Positions 45,809-56,076 are shown, counted from the stretch's first letter. The stretch: 64,000 nucleotides of DNA from Hoylesella timonensis 4401737 = DSM 22865 = JCM 15640 (GCF_000455445.1 NZ_HG417091.1:252437-316436); one strand, 5' to 3'. The notes: generated by a model from the letters alone, not told the origin. Made by a program: numbers and translations.

Positions 45809-46681
45809 CTATTTACCCCTTTCTGCCATCAACACTTCTATTTCGTGCTCGTTGATGCCAACCATGGCTTCGCCTAAGTTCTCAGATAGCTCAGCTAATC
45901 GCTTCGGATCGTTGTAGTTAGTTACTGCTTGAACAATGGCAGCTGCCCGTTTAACAGGGTCGCCAGATTTGAATATGCCCGATCCTACAAAGACTCCTTC
46001 GGCTCCAAGTTGCATCATTAAGGCGGCATCTGCTGGTGTGGCTACGCCTCCTGCAGCAAAATTAACGACAGGCAGCTTACCGTTTTCATGAACATACTTT
46101 ATTAGTTCGTAGGGAACTTGCAATTGTTTGGCAGCTTCAAACAGCTCGTCTTCAGCCATAGCCTTTATTCTTCTCATCTCTGATTGCATCATTCGCATGT
46201 GCGTTACCGCTTGTACAACGTCTCCAGTGCCAGGTTCGCCCTTGGTTCTAATCATGGTTGCGCCTTCTGCAATGCGTCGCAAAGCTTCTCCTAAGTTCTT
46301 GGCACCGCAAACAAAAGGTACTTCGAATTGGGTTTTATCAATGTGGTAAACATTGTCAGCGGGTGACAAAACTTCGCTCTCATCAATATAATCAATCTCA
46401 ATGGCTTGTAGAATTTGCGCCTCTGCAAAGTGTCCGATACGACATTTCGCCATTACAGGAATGCTAACCGCCTCTTGTATGCTCTTAATCATGTGTGGAT
46501 CGCTCATGCGCGACACGCCTCCTGCAGCACGAATATCAGCGGGAATACGCTCAAGTGCCATTACTGCACAAGCTCCTGCATCTTCTGCAATGTGAGCTTG
46601 TTCGGGTGTTGTAACGTCCATGATAACTCCTCCTTTGAGCATCTGGGCTAAGTTTCGATTTAAAATTTGTCTTTCTGTCAT
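45809..46681 (-). CDS. pdxS: PLP synthase lyase subunit PdxS
   Basis: Makes PLP from ribose-5-phosphate, glyceraldehyde-3-phosphate and ammonia. Length 290 residues, TIM barrel. [13 protein letters not shown] carries the first Schiff-base Lys, [11 protein letters not shown] the second, and [15 protein letters not shown] and [10 protein letters not shown] bind phosphate. It begins 8 nt after the ThiD-AraC fusion gene and ends 4 nt before pdxT, so the three are one transcription unit. Confidence 0.97.
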   Translation of the reverse strand: MTERQILNRNLAQMLKGGVIMDVTTPEQAHIAEDAGACAVMALERIPADIRAAGGVSRMSDPHMIKSIQEAVSIPVMAKCRIGHFAEAQILQAIEIDYIDESEVLSPADNVYHIDKTQFEVPFVCGAKNLGEALRRIAEGATMIRTKGEPGTGDVVQAVTHMRMMQSEMRRIKAMAEDELFEAAKQLQVPYELIKYVHENGKLPVVNFAAGGVATPADAALMMQLGAEGVFVGSGIFKSGDPVKRAAAIVQAVTNYNDPKRLAELSENLGEAMVGINEHEIEVLMAERGK

Positions 46682-46689
46682 TTTGTTTA

Positions 46690-47757
46690 TTATTTATTGA
46701 TTCGATATATACTCGGTGTAATTCCTTCAGCCTTTTTAAAGAATTTGCTAAAGTGTGATTGCGAATGAAATCCTAATGCGTATGCAACTTCTTGAACAGT
46801 CTTACTGGTGGTGTCTAAGAGTAATTTACTCTTGGTCAATAGGTGCTCATCAATAAGACTCTTGGGTGTCTTTTGTCCAATTCGTTTGGTGACCTGTGCC
46901 AAATATCGGCTGCTTACGCCCAAACGATGGGCATAAAATTGTACATCGTTATTGGTGGTACAATGAAGTTCTATGGCTTGTATAAATTCGTTGTACAGCT
47001 CGCTACTTCGACCTTTTAAGGCTCCAAAGTGACTCAACTGTTGTTGGATATAACTTTTTCCCTCGCATACTGCTTCATGAATATCTGTTGATACGGATAG
47101 GTAATAGGCTATTGCGGAAGATAGACTGCTACCCAGTCCGTGCGAGTTTGTGAGATTTAACGTTGGAAATTCATGCTGGTTGATTTGTTCACCTGAACGC
47201 CATATCAGCGTGTCGTTCATGTTTCCACTATGTAACATAACCCCTTTGCAACCTAAACTCAGAAATTGTGTCATTCCTGCTTTCATGGTTTCTTTTGTTA
47301 CTTCGGCACTGTTGATGAACACAGCAGCATCTTCTTGCTTCATAATTACCAATGAACAAAGCGGGAAGAGACGTTCTTTCACGGCATGAATCATGTCGCG
47401 TGTCATCAATGGCTCTCCCTGACTGGAGGTCACAATGGGGTCGTAAATGATGGTGGAAGCGTGATGCTGATGTAACATCTCAATGATAGCATCCAGCGTT
47501 TTGCTATTGCGAACCATTCCAATCTTGATAACTGCGGGTTCAAGGTCGTCAATCAATGCCGTTAACTGTCCTGCTACAATGTCGGCAGGAATATCGTAAA
47601 AGCTCTGAATGCCTAAGGTGTTTTGAATCGTAATAGAAGTAATTACCGACACAGCATAACCACCCAAAGCCGTAATGGTCTTGATATCGGCTTGTACTCC
47701 TGCACCTCCTGTTCCGTCCGAACCTGTAATCGTTAGTATGGTATGTCGATTTTTCAT
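46690..47757 (-). CDS. ThiD-like kinase domain fused to AraC-type DNA-binding domain; likely PLP-operon regulator
   Basis: 355 residues. Residues 1-245 have the ribokinase-like ThiD/PdxK fold ([17 protein letters not shown] at 11-27, SITIQNTLG at 41-49, YDPIVTS at 105-111). Residues 255-355 are an AraC/XylS domain with two HTHs (274-292; 321-342, [13 protein letters not shown]). The catalytic loop of ThiD (HGTGC) is HGLGS at 206-210, losing the catalytic Cys, and the TPN segment is replaced by IMKQ. Catalysis is therefore doubtful. As the first gene of the pdxS-pdxT operon it is probably a vitamin B6- or pyrimidine-sensing transcription factor (inference). Confidence 0.85.
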   Translation of the reverse strand: MKNRHTILTITGSDGTGGAGVQADIKTITALGGYAVSVITSITIQNTLGIQSFYDIPADIVAGQLTALIDDLEPAVIKIGMVRNSKTLDAIIEMLHQHHASTIIYDPIVTSSQGEPLMTRDMIHAVKERLFPLCSLVIMKQEDAAVFINSAEVTKETMKAGMTQFLSLGCKGVMLHSGNMNDTLIWRSGEQINQHEFPTLNLTNSHGLGSSLSSAIAYYLSVSTDIHEAVCEGKSYIQQQLSHFGALKGRSSELYNEFIQAIELHCTTNNDVQFYAHRLGVSSRYLAQVTKRIGQKTPKSLIDEHLLTKSKLLLDTTSKTVQEVAYALGFHSQSHFSKFFKKAEGITPSIYRINK

Positions 47758-48292
47758 CGCTAATTATTCTCAATAGGCAGATTTGACAGTTTGATAAGCT
47801 GTCATTTTCTGCTCGTACAAAGGAAATGAAAAAATATGAATGCCACAAATATAGTTCGCAAATTTACAATGAATAGGTACTTTTATATAAGCTGCGACAT
47901 GGAACACGAGGCTTGAAAGCAGGAAGTTTATTAGCCAGTCTAACTGATGAAAAAAGGTTGATGACAAGGAAAAGGCCTAATAGGGCGATAACTTGCAGAA
48001 ATTGGGGCATTGCTTTAATCTCCTTAATCTCTATGGAGAATACGGTTGAAGTAATGATTTCTTATTGAACCTAACGATGAACTTGTTTCAAATGTTTGGC
48101 ATAAAAGAATCTATGTGGTGGTCATCGCTAAGATAGGGTGCTACAACCTTCACCCTTATATGAATAAAAATCAATCAGAAATGTAGGTGTTATTTTTGTT
48201 GATCTTTCACGTTAATAGTAGTTAAAGCATCGTTTTATCCCTAATTTTTTTGTTACTTTGCGAGAAATTTGGTGCATTATATCCATAAAAGA
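47758..48292. other. Divergent intergenic region between the kinase/AraC gene and ftsX
   Basis: It holds candidate -7 boxes on the minus strand (TATATTTG and TAAATTTG, about 47846-47868) and the short inverted repeat at 47785-47803. On the plus strand TTACTTTG (48253-48260) precedes ftsX. The middle, about 47880-48230, holds nothing recognisable. Confidence 0.5.
47785..47803. promoter_or_regulatory. Inverted repeat in the leader of the kinase/AraC-pdxST operon
   Basis: GACAG-TTTGATAAG-CTGTC, 28 nt before the start codon. It may be an operator or an RNA hairpin. It is a candidate autoregulatory site only by position. Confidence 0.35.
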
Positions 48293-49174
48293 ATGGGAAA
48301 GAAACAAAATAAGACCAGTAATCATCATGGATTACAGGCTATTACTCTTTGTATAAGCACAGCTTTGGTACTCATCTTGTTGGGGTTAGTTGTATTCTCA
48401 ACCTTAACAGGAAGAAACCTTTCCTCTTATGTAAAAGAGAATTTAGTTGTGCAGTTGATATTAGAAAATGAGATGACAAATTCTGAAGCACAGCGAATGT
48501 GTGCGGTGATTCAGAAGCGTCCATATATCAAACAACTCGAATATATTAGTAAGGAACAAGCTCTGAAGGAGATTACATCCGCTATGGGGAGCGACCCATC
48601 TGAGTTTACAGATGGTGAAAATCCTTGTCCTGCATCTATCGAAGTAACCTTAAAATCGGTTTATGCGAACAACGATTCTCTGAAATGGATAGTGAGTGAG
48701 TTTGAAAAATATCCACAAATCAACCAAATTAATTACCAGAAAGAATTAGTAGACAGCGTGAACCGCAACCTTGCCAAAATAGGTTTGGTAATGTTAGTGT
48801 TGGCACTGTTGCTTACCTTTGTATCTTTCTCCCTCATCAACAACACCGTACGATTGGATATTTATGCCCGAAGATTCTCCATACACACGATGAAGTTGGT
48901 TGGTGCTTCATGGGGATTTATTCGCAGACCCTTTGTAAGCAGAGCCGTTTGGACAGGTTTGATAGCTGGTTTGATAGCCAATGCAGTGTTGGCGGGCTGT
49001 ATTTATGCGTTGTATCTATCCGAGCCAGGTATCTTGACCGTTGTAACTTGGCGCGACATGGTCATTACTGGTGCAGCCGTATTCTTGTTCGGACTCGTAA
49101 TAACGGCTATTTGCGCCCACATTTCGGTAAACAAATTCTTGCGAATGAAGGCAGGAGATTTATATAAGATTTAA
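48293..49174 (+). CDS. ftsX: Cell division protein FtsX
   Basis: ABC-type membrane subunit of FtsEX, which activates septal peptidoglycan hydrolases. About 293 residues with four membrane helices (near 30, 175, 225 and 270) and a large periplasmic loop after the first. I chose the ATG at 48293 (MGKKQNKTSN), because the -7 box TTACTTTG (48253-48260) makes the TTG at 48269 unlikely. No ftsE is adjacent. It is first in the ftsX-DUF3098-uppP-truB-queA-folK run. Confidence 0.92.
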   Translation: MGKKQNKTSNHHGLQAITLCISTALVLILLGLVVFSTLTGRNLSSYVKENLVVQLILENEMTNSEAQRMCAVIQKRPYIKQLEYISKEQALKEITSAMGSDPSEFTDGENPCPASIEVTLKSVYANNDSLKWIVSEFEKYPQINQINYQKELVDSVNRNLAKIGLVMLVLALLLTFVSFSLINNTVRLDIYARRFSIHTMKLVGASWGFIRRPFVSRAVWTGLIAGLIANAVLAGCIYALYLSEPGILTVVTWRDMVITGAAVFLFGLVITAICAHISVNKFLRMKAGDLYKI

Positions 49175-49249
49175 GAAAATAACGTTGAAAATCAATTCAG
49201 AACTCCACCTTATTATATATAGGTAGGTTCGAATAAACAAATCTATCAG

Positions 49250-49474
49250 ATGGATAAAAGAAATTTTGCGTTCGATAAAGTCAACTTTATGTTATTGGCG
49301 ATTGGCGTCGTTGTCGTGATTATCGGATTTCTGTTGATGAGTGGAAGTGGCTCTACGGAGACAGCATACAATCCAGACATCTTTAGTGTGCGACGTATCA
49401 AAGTGGCTCCAGTAGTATGTTTCTTGGGCTTTGTATCTATTATTTTTGCAATTATCAGAAAGCCAAAAGACTAA
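49250..49474 (+). CDS. DUF3098 small membrane protein
   Basis: 74 residues with two membrane helices (12-32 and 52-70). It fits the Bacteroidetes DUF3098 family (FAFDKVNFMLLAIG start, NPDIFSVRRIKVAP in the middle). Function unknown. The position between ftsX and uppP suggests an envelope role. Confidence 0.88.
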   Translation: MDKRNFAFDKVNFMLLAIGVVVVIIGFLLMSGSGSTETAYNPDIFSVRRIKVAPVVCFLGFVSIIFAIIRKPKD

Positions 49475-49489
49475 TACGTTGTGTGATTT

Positions 49490-50341
49490 ATGAGCTTACT
49501 TGAGACCATTATTCTGGCAATCGTTGAGGGTTTGACCGAGTTTCTGCCTGTTTCTTCGACAGGACACATGATTATTACCCGCGACTTGTTAGGCATGCAG
49601 GCAGACGATCCGTTTATCAATGCCTTTATTGTCATTATCCAGTTTGGTGCTATCCTTTCGGTGGTGACACTTTATTGGAAGCGTTTTTTTCGCTTAGATA
49701 ACACTCCTGTGCCTGAAGGAACGTCAGTTGTGAAAGCATTTATTCATCGTTGGAATTTCTATTGGAAGCTATTGGTGGCTTTTATTCCTGCTGCTGTTAT
49801 CGGATTGTTAGCCAATCATTTGATTGAAAAAATGCTGGGGAGTGTCATTGTCGTGGCTGTGATGTTGGTAGTTGGTGGCATCTTTATGCTTTTCTGTGAT
49901 AGAATCTTTAATCATGGTCAAGAATCAACCTCGTTGACAGATAAGAAAGCTTTTATGATAGGTGTATTCCAATGCATTGCCATGATACCGGGAGTGTCGA
50001 GGTCAATGGCAACTATCGTAGGAGGTATGGCACAAGGACTAACCAGAAAGCGTGCAGCGGAGTTCTCATTCTTCTTAGCTGTACCCACCATGTTTGCAGC
50101 TACTTGTCTTGATGTATTCAAACTCATCAAAAACGGAGGCGTAGATGCCTTGTCGTCTCATGTCCCCACCTTGCTATTGGGTAGTGCTGTTGCCTTTGTG
50201 GTTGCGCTATTGGCAATGAAGTGGTTTGTTAATTTCTTGACGAAATATGGCTTTAAGGTCTTTGGAGTTTATCGAATCATTGTCGGAGGCTTCATCTTGA
50301 TTTGGCTCATGATGGGACATAGTTTGGCAATGGTCGATTAA
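49490..50341 (+). CDS. uppP: Undecaprenyl-diphosphate phosphatase
   Basis: BacA-type membrane phosphatase that recycles undecaprenyl diphosphate for wall synthesis, 283 residues, about eight helices. [17 protein letters not shown] (catalytic Glu and Ser) near the N terminus and [10 protein letters not shown] (phosphate-binding Arg) near residue 165 are both intact. It follows DUF3098 by 15 nt. Confidence 0.96.
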   Translation: MSLLETIILAIVEGLTEFLPVSSTGHMIITRDLLGMQADDPFINAFIVIIQFGAILSVVTLYWKRFFRLDNTPVPEGTSVVKAFIHRWNFYWKLLVAFIPAAVIGLLANHLIEKMLGSVIVVAVMLVVGGIFMLFCDRIFNHGQESTSLTDKKAFMIGVFQCIAMIPGVSRSMATIVGGMAQGLTRKRAAEFSFFLAVPTMFAATCLDVFKLIKNGGVDALSSHVPTLLLGSAVAFVVALLAMKWFVNFLTKYGFKVFGVYRIIVGGFILIWLMMGHSLAMVD

Positions 50342-50464
50342 GTTCTTAAGTTGAGGGGCTTTTTAGTAAAATTGTTTTGTACACGTGAATGAATAGAGTT
50401 GCATACTTTGGAGAACGTTTACATGCCGATGAGTTGAAAAACTCAATCACTTGTCAACTCAAAA

Positions 50465-51181
50465 ATGCACAACATGAACTTTTATAAAGGAGAGATATTT
50501 GCTATAGATAAGCCGTACGGTATGACAAGCTTTGGGGCATTGGCACACGTTCGCTATGTCATATCTCGAAAGTTGGGCATCAAGCGCATTAAGATAGGGC
50601 ATGCAGGAACACTCGATCCATTAGCAACAGGCGTTTTAGTGTTGTGTACGGGGAAGGCTACCAAACAAATAGAGCAGTTACAAGCGCATACAAAAGAGTA
50701 CGTATGTACGATACAATTGGGAGCTACTACCGCCAGTTACGATTGCGAACATCCTGTAAATGCTATCTATCCAACAGAGCATATTACGCTTGAGCGCATA
50801 GAGCAGGTATTAAAACTCTTTGTTGGAGAGATACAGCAAACACCTCCAACCTATAGCGCATGCAAGGTTGCTGGTGAGAGAGCGTACAATTTAAGGCGAG
50901 CAGGCGAAGAGGTAGCACTGCAAGCGAAAACGGTGCGTATTGATGAAATAGAGCTTATCCACTTCGACCCCAATACCATGCAGCTACAACTGCGCATCGT
51001 TTGCGGAAAAGGAACATATATTAGAGCACTTGCGCGTGATCTTGGGCGCACTTTGGACAGTGGCGCATATCTGACACAACTACGAAGAACCCGTGTTGGT
51101 GCATTGACAATAGAGAATAGTATTAATTTCGACCACTTCAAAGAGTGGCTGAATGAACAAGAAATAGATGAAGGACATTAA
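50465..51181 (+). CDS. truB: tRNA pseudouridine(55) synthase TruB
   Basis: Isomerises U55 in the T loop of tRNAs, 238 residues. IGHAGTLDPLATGVLVL contains the catalytic Asp. QTPPTYSACKVAGERAY and GTYIRALARDLG are the other family motifs. A Met at residue 4 could also start. It lies 124 nt after uppP and 3 nt before queA. Confidence 0.96.
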   Translation: MHNMNFYKGEIFAIDKPYGMTSFGALAHVRYVISRKLGIKRIKIGHAGTLDPLATGVLVLCTGKATKQIEQLQAHTKEYVCTIQLGATTASYDCEHPVNAIYPTEHITLERIEQVLKLFVGEIQQTPPTYSACKVAGERAYNLRRAGEEVALQAKTVRIDEIELIHFDPNTMQLQLRIVCGKGTYIRALARDLGRTLDSGAYLTQLRRTRVGALTIENSINFDHFKEWLNEQEIDEGH

Positions 51182-51184
51182 TCA

Positions 51185-52351
51185 ATGAAGCTATCACAAT
51201 TCAAATTTAATTTGCCAGAAGAGCTCATTGCTCTTTACCCTCATAGTGTTTATCATGAGATAAAGAATGCTCAAGGCAAGAAAGAAATCTCACGAATGAC
51301 ACGTCGTGACGAATCTCGATTGATGGTGTTACACCGAAAATCACAGACCATTGATATGTTTCAAAAGGACAAAAAAGGGAAAGATATCAAGGGGCAATAT
51401 CTTGAGTTTAGACATGTACTTGATTATTTTGATGAAGGTGATACTTTTATCTTTAATGACACAAAAGTATTTCCTGCTCGATTATATGGTACAAAGGAAA
51501 AGACAGATGCCAAGATTGAAGTCTTCTTGCTTCGTGAACTCAATCAGGAAATGCGCCTTTGGGACGTGTTAGTAGAGCCTGCCCGTAAGATTCGTATTGG
51601 GAATAAGCTCTTCTTTGATGAGAGCGGCACGATGGTGGCGGAGGTAATCGATAACACAACGAGTCGTGGTCGTACACTCCGATTTCTTTACGATTGCCCG
51701 CATGAGGAGTTCAAGCGTGAACTTTTTGCGCTCGGCGAAACACCTTTACCTCGTTACATCATCAATCGACGTGAAGTACCTCATGCAGATGCGCATGATC
51801 AGGAAGACTATCAAACCATTTTTGCAAAGCATGAAGGAGCTGTCAGAGCACCTTCTACAGGGCTTCATTTCAGTAGAGAAATGCTCAAGCGTATGGAGAT
51901 TAAAGGGATACATGACACTTATATCACGCTTCACTGCAGCTTGAGTGCGTTTAATAGCATTGAGGTGGAAGACTTGACTAAACATAAAATGGATTCGGAA
52001 CAAATGAAGATTGATGCCAAAGCCTGTGAAATCGTCAATCGAACCAAACAAGAGGGGCATCATGTCTGTGCCGTTGGGACAAGTGTCGTCAAGGCTACAG
52101 AGACGGCAGTTGGCACCGATGGACTGCTGAAAGAATATGACGGCTGGACCAGTAAATTTATTTTCCCGCCTTATGATTTTGGTTTGGCAGACACGATGAT
52201 AGCCAATTTCTATCACAGTATGTCACCTTTGCTCATGGAAACGGCAGCTTTCGGTGGATACGAGTTAGTGATGGAGGCTTATGACTTGGCTGTTAAGAAC
52301 GGTTATAAGTTTGGTTGTTATGGCGATTCGATGCTGATACTGAACGATTAG
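51185..52351 (+). CDS. queA: S-adenosylmethionine:tRNA ribosyltransferase-isomerase QueA
   Basis: Transfers the ribose of SAM to preQ1 in tRNA to give epoxyqueuosine. Length 388 residues, longer than E. coli QueA because of an insertion near residues 17-65 ([15 protein letters not shown] region). [35 protein letters not shown] and [10 protein letters not shown] are intact. It starts 3 nt after truB. It is co-directional with folK, whose coding sequence starts 20 nt later. Confidence 0.95.
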   Translation: MKLSQFKFNLPEELIALYPHSVYHEIKNAQGKKEISRMTRRDESRLMVLHRKSQTIDMFQKDKKGKDIKGQYLEFRHVLDYFDEGDTFIFNDTKVFPARLYGTKEKTDAKIEVFLLRELNQEMRLWDVLVEPARKIRIGNKLFFDESGTMVAEVIDNTTSRGRTLRFLYDCPHEEFKRELFALGETPLPRYIINRREVPHADAHDQEDYQTIFAKHEGAVRAPSTGLHFSREMLKRMEIKGIHDTYITLHCSLSAFNSIEVEDLTKHKMDSEQMKIDAKACEIVNRTKQEGHHVCAVGTSVVKATETAVGTDGLLKEYDGWTSKFIFPPYDFGLADTMIANFYHSMSPLLMETAAFGGYELVMEAYDLAVKNGYKFGCYGDSMLILND

Positions 52352-52371
52352 TCATCGAAAATCTGCGCTCT

Positions 52372-52803
52372 ATGTCCACAGAACACATTGTATATTTAGG
52401 GCTTGGGTCTAATTTGGGGCGTCGAGAAGAAGCCATCCAACAGGCGATAGAGCAGATAAAGCTATTGATAGGCACTGTTGACCGTTGCTCTTCGTTATAC
52501 GAAACAAAGCCTTGGGGCTTTTCGTCCGACCATCTCTTTATGAATGCTTGCATTCGTTGTCGTACTTTCTTGAGTCCTGAAGAGGTGTTAGAGGCTACCC
52601 AGAAGATAGAGAAGGTTATGGGGCGAACTGAAAAATCGCACAATGGAGTCTACGAAGATCGTGTAATTGATATTGATATCTTGTTGTATGACAACCTACA
52701 TATCCACACGCCAGCGCTAACAATTCCACACCCTTTCATGCATGAACGAGAGTTTGTGATGAAGCCTCTATTGGAGATTTTAGACGAAAGTGATGTAATT
52801 TGA
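52372..52803 (+). CDS. folK: 2-amino-4-hydroxy-6-hydroxymethyldihydropteridine diphosphokinase
   Basis: Pyrophosphoryl transfer step of folate synthesis, about 143 residues from the ATG at 52372 (MSTEHIVYLGLGSNLG). The frame is open further upstream, inside queA, but that part lacks homology to the family. YETKPWGF and DRVIDIDILLYD (metal Asp residues) are the catalytic motifs. Last gene of the run, followed by a strong bidirectional terminator. Confidence 0.94.
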   Translation: MSTEHIVYLGLGSNLGRREEAIQQAIEQIKLLIGTVDRCSSLYETKPWGFSSDHLFMNACIRCRTFLSPEEVLEATQKIEKVMGRTEKSHNGVYEDRVIDIDILLYDNLHIHTPALTIPHPFMHEREFVMKPLLEILDESDVI

Positions 52804-52818
52804 ATGTTTGATACATAA

Positions 52819-52857
52819 AAAAACTCCTCTGTAATCCATTGTTACAGAGGAGTTTTT
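52819..52857. terminator. Bidirectional terminator between folK and rpsO
   Basis: Perfect 16-bp stem with a 7-nt loop, A-run on one side and T-run on the other. It serves folK on plus and rpsO on minus. Confidence 0.92.
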
Positions 52858-52888
52858 AATTTTCCTTAAGCTTAAATGCACTTGATAA

Positions 52889-53158
52889 TTATCGACGTAA
52901 GCCAAGAGCTTTGATGATAGAACGGTAACGCTCAATGTCATTATCATAGAGATAATCGAGCAAAGCGCGACGCTTACCTACCAACATCGTCAATGAACGT
53001 GCAGTGTTATGATCTTTACGGTTCTTCTTAAGGTGTTCCGTCAAGTGGGAAATACGGTATGAGAACAATGCTATCTGGCTCTCTGGTGAACCAGTATCAG
53101 AGTTAGACTTTCCGTATTTGCCAAAGATCTCTTCTTTTTTTGCTTTGTCTAAATACAT
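52889..53158 (-). CDS. rpsO: 30S ribosomal protein S15
   Basis: Small-subunit protein that binds the central 16S domain, 89 residues. [25 protein letters not shown] and [22 protein letters not shown] are the standard S15 signature. A TACCTTTG box at 53202-53209 (minus) is the probable promoter, with a leader of about 40 nt. Confidence 0.97.
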   Translation of the reverse strand: MYLDKAKKEEIFGKYGKSNSDTGSPESQIALFSYRISHLTEHLKKNRKDHNTARSLTMLVGKRRALLDYLYDNDIERYRSIIKALGLRR

Positions 53159-53375
53159 AGAACTTGTTGTTAAAAATTAATGATAATGCAATAATGCGGT
53201 GCAAAGGTAATACTTTTTATTCATAATCCAACTTTTGTCATTCATAATTTCTCCGAAAGCAGTCGCTTTTTAACATTTAGTTACTCTTATTCCACGTCTC
53301 TTTCATGGAATGAACTTCTACAACGAAAAGCAACAACAATATAGCAACTATAAAATTGCCGGCACGCTACACGGA

Positions 53376-53777
53376 CTAATAATTAATGCTGAATTTTCTT
53401 TACAAAGTGTCTCTCAAAACTCGCGTGAAAACAACCAACGGCAAAGTTGGTCGCAAATACGCGAAAAATGAGCGATGTTTGTAATTCGTTGCTATCGAAA
53501 GCTTTACGTTCAGTTTGCGTCCTTTCGTTCCCTTTTTTATCCTTTCTTGACTGCTAACCCATTGAGTTAGGCTAACAATTTGCATGCTTTAATGCTGCTG
53601 AAGCATGTGAATAACACCTCTATTGTATGTTTCCAAGACCGTTAAATGAATGTTTTAACTTGAAAAGACATCTTTTTTGGTAAAATCAGCCCATTTTTGT
53701 AGAGCGTTTGCCTATTAAATTTTTCTATTTTGAAGATTTTAGATGGTCGATTTTTGGTAAAATAATAGGACAAAAAC
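53376..53777 (+). repeat. Large structured intergenic repeat, copy A
   Basis: About 400 bp, inversely repeated at 61443-61843 with high identity judged by eye. Internal hairpins, in order: CGCGT...ACGCG enclosing ACCAAC-GGCAAA-GTTGGT (about 53420-53462); CTAAC/GTTAG (about 53563-53579); CATGCTT/AAGCATG (about 53582-53607). It ends with ATTTTTGGTAAAATAATAGGACAAAAAC. It has no coding potential. Confidence 0.85.
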
Positions 53778-54094
53778 AACAGATGTTTTTGTTGCAGATG
53801 GTCATGTGATGAGAGACGTCGCTCTTTCATAGAAGGCCATTGTTGTTACCACATACAAAGTAAAAGAGGTAAGCAATGAATGCAAGACATGTGAATCGTT
53901 TTCTGCTTTACAATTTTTTGTTGAATCAAAAGAGCAAAAATTGTTTTTCGGCTCTTATCACCTTTCTTAAATGCAAGAGCCGTGTCCTCATGCAATTCCT
54001 GTATGGCACTTTCTGAACATTAAAAAAATAGAAAAAACATGTTGCCGCAGTTATAAATATGAATGATGAAATAAGAATTATGAATTAAAAGCAT

Positions 54095-54102
54095 TACCTT
54101 TG
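54095..54102 (+). promoter_or_regulatory. -7 box of typA
   Basis: TACCTTTG, 28 nt before the ATG. No good -33 box. Confidence 0.5.
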
Positions 54103-54130
54103 CACGGAATAACGTTTTAAGGATTAAAAC

Positions 54131-55933
54131 ATGCAAGACATTAGAAATATTGCTATCATTGCACATGTCGACCACGGTAAAACTACGTTGGTAGACAAGA
54201 TGATGTTAGCAGGCAAATTGTTCCGTGACGGACAGGATAACAGTGGACAGGTATTAGACTCAAACGATTTGGAACGTGAACGAGGTATCACGATTCTCTC
54301 CAAGAACGTTTCTATCAATTGGAAAGGTGTAAAAATTAATATTATAGATACTCCCGGTCACTCCGATTTTGGTGGTGAAGTGGAACGTGTACTCAATATG
54401 GCAGACGGCTGTATTTTGTTGGTGGATGCTTTCGAAGGACCGATGCCACAGACTCGGTTTGTGCTGCAAAAGGCATTGGAGATTGGCCTAAAACCCATTG
54501 TGGTAGTGAACAAGGTGGACAAACCGAATTGTCGTCCCGATGAAGTATATGAGATGGTATTCGATTTGATGTTCTCTTTGAATGCGACAGAAGATCAATT
54601 AGATTTCCCTGTTGTTTACGGTTCTGCCAAAAACGGATGGATGTCTGAAGAGTGGAAGCAGCCCACAGACAACATCGAATATCTGTTAGATAAGATTGTG
54701 GAAGTTATTCCAGCACCAAAGCAACTTGAGGGAACACCCCAAATGCTGATTACCAGCTTAGATTATTCCAACTATACAGGGCGTATTGCTGTAGGAAGAG
54801 TGCATAGAGGTGTACTCACTGGCGGGATGAACGTTACCATTTGTCACCGTGACGGGACGCAAGAACGCACAAAAATTAAAGAACTTCACACCTTTGAAGG
54901 AATGTCTCACGTGAAGACCGACCATGTGGATAGCGGTGATATTTGTGCAGTTATAGGTCTTGAGAAGTTCGAAATTGGCGACACGATATGTGACTTTGAA
55001 AATCCAGAACCATTACCTCCCATCGCTATTGATGAACCAACGATGAGCATGTTGTTCACAATAAATGATTCGCCATTCTTTGGGAAGGAAGGAAAATGCG
55101 TTACTTCACGCCACATCAACGACCGCCTAAACAAGGAATTGGAAAAGAACTTGGCACTTCGGGTACGTCCCTTCGAGGATGCAACCGATAAGTGGATTGT
55201 GAGCGGACGTGGAGTTTTGCACCTTAGTGTGCTGGTAGAAACCATGCGACGCGAGGGGTATGAACTGCAAGTGGGGCAACCTCAGGTTATTTACAAGGAG
55301 ATAGAAGGGAAGTGTTACGAACCTATTGAAGAGCTAACCATTAATGTTCCAGAAGAGTTCTCCAGCAAAATGATTGACATGGTGACGCGTCGAAAGGGAG
55401 AAATGACATCGATGGAAAGCCAAGGAGGACGTACAAATATAGAATTTGACATACCCTCAAGAGGCATCATGGGACTTCGTACCAATGTGTTGACAGCCTC
55501 ACAAGGCGAAGCCATTATGGCACATCGCTTTAAGGAGTATCAACCTTTCAAGGGCGAAATTACACGTCGTGTCAACGGAAGTATGATTGCCATGGAGACA
55601 GGTACGGCATACGCTTATTCTATTGATAAGCTTCAAGACCGTGGTAAGTTCTTTATCGACCCTGGAGAAGAGGTATATGCGGGTCAAGTGGTAGGCGAAC
55701 ATGTACATGATAACGACTTGGTGATCAATGTAACCAAAGCCAAACAGCTTACCAACGTGCGTGCCAGCGGTTCTGATGATAAGGCTCGTGTGATACCTAA
55801 GGTGGAGATGAGCTTGGAAGAATGTCTTGAATATATCAAGGCTGACGAACTTTTGGAGGTAACCCCCAAGAGTATGCGTATGCGAAAGACAACACTCGAC
55901 CATACTGAACGCAAACGACTCAACAAAGATTAG
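54131..55933 (+). CDS. typA: Ribosome-associated GTPase TypA/BipA
   Basis: Translational GTPase of the EF-G family, 600 residues, involved in ribosome assembly and stress adaptation. G1 is HVDHGKTTL, the switch region ERERGITIL, G3 DTPGHSDFGGEVERV and G4 NKVDKPN. Domains III and V with the BipA-specific C-terminal domain follow (PQVIYKEIEGK, GEEVYAGQVVGEHVHDNDL, TPKSMRMRKT). Standalone gene with its own terminator. Confidence 0.97.
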   Translation: MQDIRNIAIIAHVDHGKTTLVDKMMLAGKLFRDGQDNSGQVLDSNDLERERGITILSKNVSINWKGVKINIIDTPGHSDFGGEVERVLNMADGCILLVDAFEGPMPQTRFVLQKALEIGLKPIVVVNKVDKPNCRPDEVYEMVFDLMFSLNATEDQLDFPVVYGSAKNGWMSEEWKQPTDNIEYLLDKIVEVIPAPKQLEGTPQMLITSLDYSNYTGRIAVGRVHRGVLTGGMNVTICHRDGTQERTKIKELHTFEGMSHVKTDHVDSGDICAVIGLEKFEIGDTICDFENPEPLPPIAIDEPTMSMLFTINDSPFFGKEGKCVTSRHINDRLNKELEKNLALRVRPFEDATDKWIVSGRGVLHLSVLVETMRREGYELQVGQPQVIYKEIEGKCYEPIEELTINVPEEFSSKMIDMVTRRKGEMTSMESQGGRTNIEFDIPSRGIMGLRTNVLTASQGEAIMAHRFKEYQPFKGEITRRVNGSMIAMETGTAYAYSIDKLQDRGKFFIDPGEEVYAGQVVGEHVHDNDLVINVTKAKQLTNVRASGSDDKARVIPKVEMSLEECLEYIKADELLEVTPKSMRMRKTTLDHTERKRLNKD

Positions 55934-55959
55934 GAAACAATCAACGCTCAACTTATAGA

Positions 55960-55990
55960 AACTCTTACCCCGAAAAGGTAAGAGTTTTTT
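55960..55990 (+). terminator. Terminator of typA
   Basis: Perfect 10-bp stem (AACTCTTACC / GGTAAGAGTT) with a 7-nt loop, followed by TTTT. Confidence 0.88.
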
Positions 55991-56076
55991 GCGTTAGATA
56001 TTCTTCTGCCATTTGTCTTGAGTGAAAATTGCTGTTTAACTTTGTCGTTTGTTGATGTCACTCCCTTAGAATCAAA

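Larger units (their letters stand above)
53159..54130. other. Intergenic region between rpsO and typA
   Basis: It holds the rpsO promoter, repeat copy A (53376-53777), two A+T-rich hairpins (53910-53944 followed by T5; 53950-53981 with GGCTCTT/AAGAGCC arms) and the typA -7 box TACCTTTG at 54095-54102. No protein gene was seen. Confidence 0.6.

Noticed and set aside
48269..48292. TTG start of ftsX at 48269
   Set aside because: It lies within a few bases of the -7 box (48253-48260). The ATG at 48293 is the better start.
51746..52216. 156-codon open frame antisense to queA
   Set aside because: Shadow of queA with no recognisable domain or regulatory signals.
51185..52351. QueA insertion of about 40 residues as a novel domain
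   Set aside because: Bacteroidetes QueA proteins are generally longer than the E. coli enzyme at this place, so it is probably lineage-typical.
55499..55951. 150-codon open frame antisense to typA
   Set aside because: Shadow of the typA 3' half, low-complexity composition and no signals.
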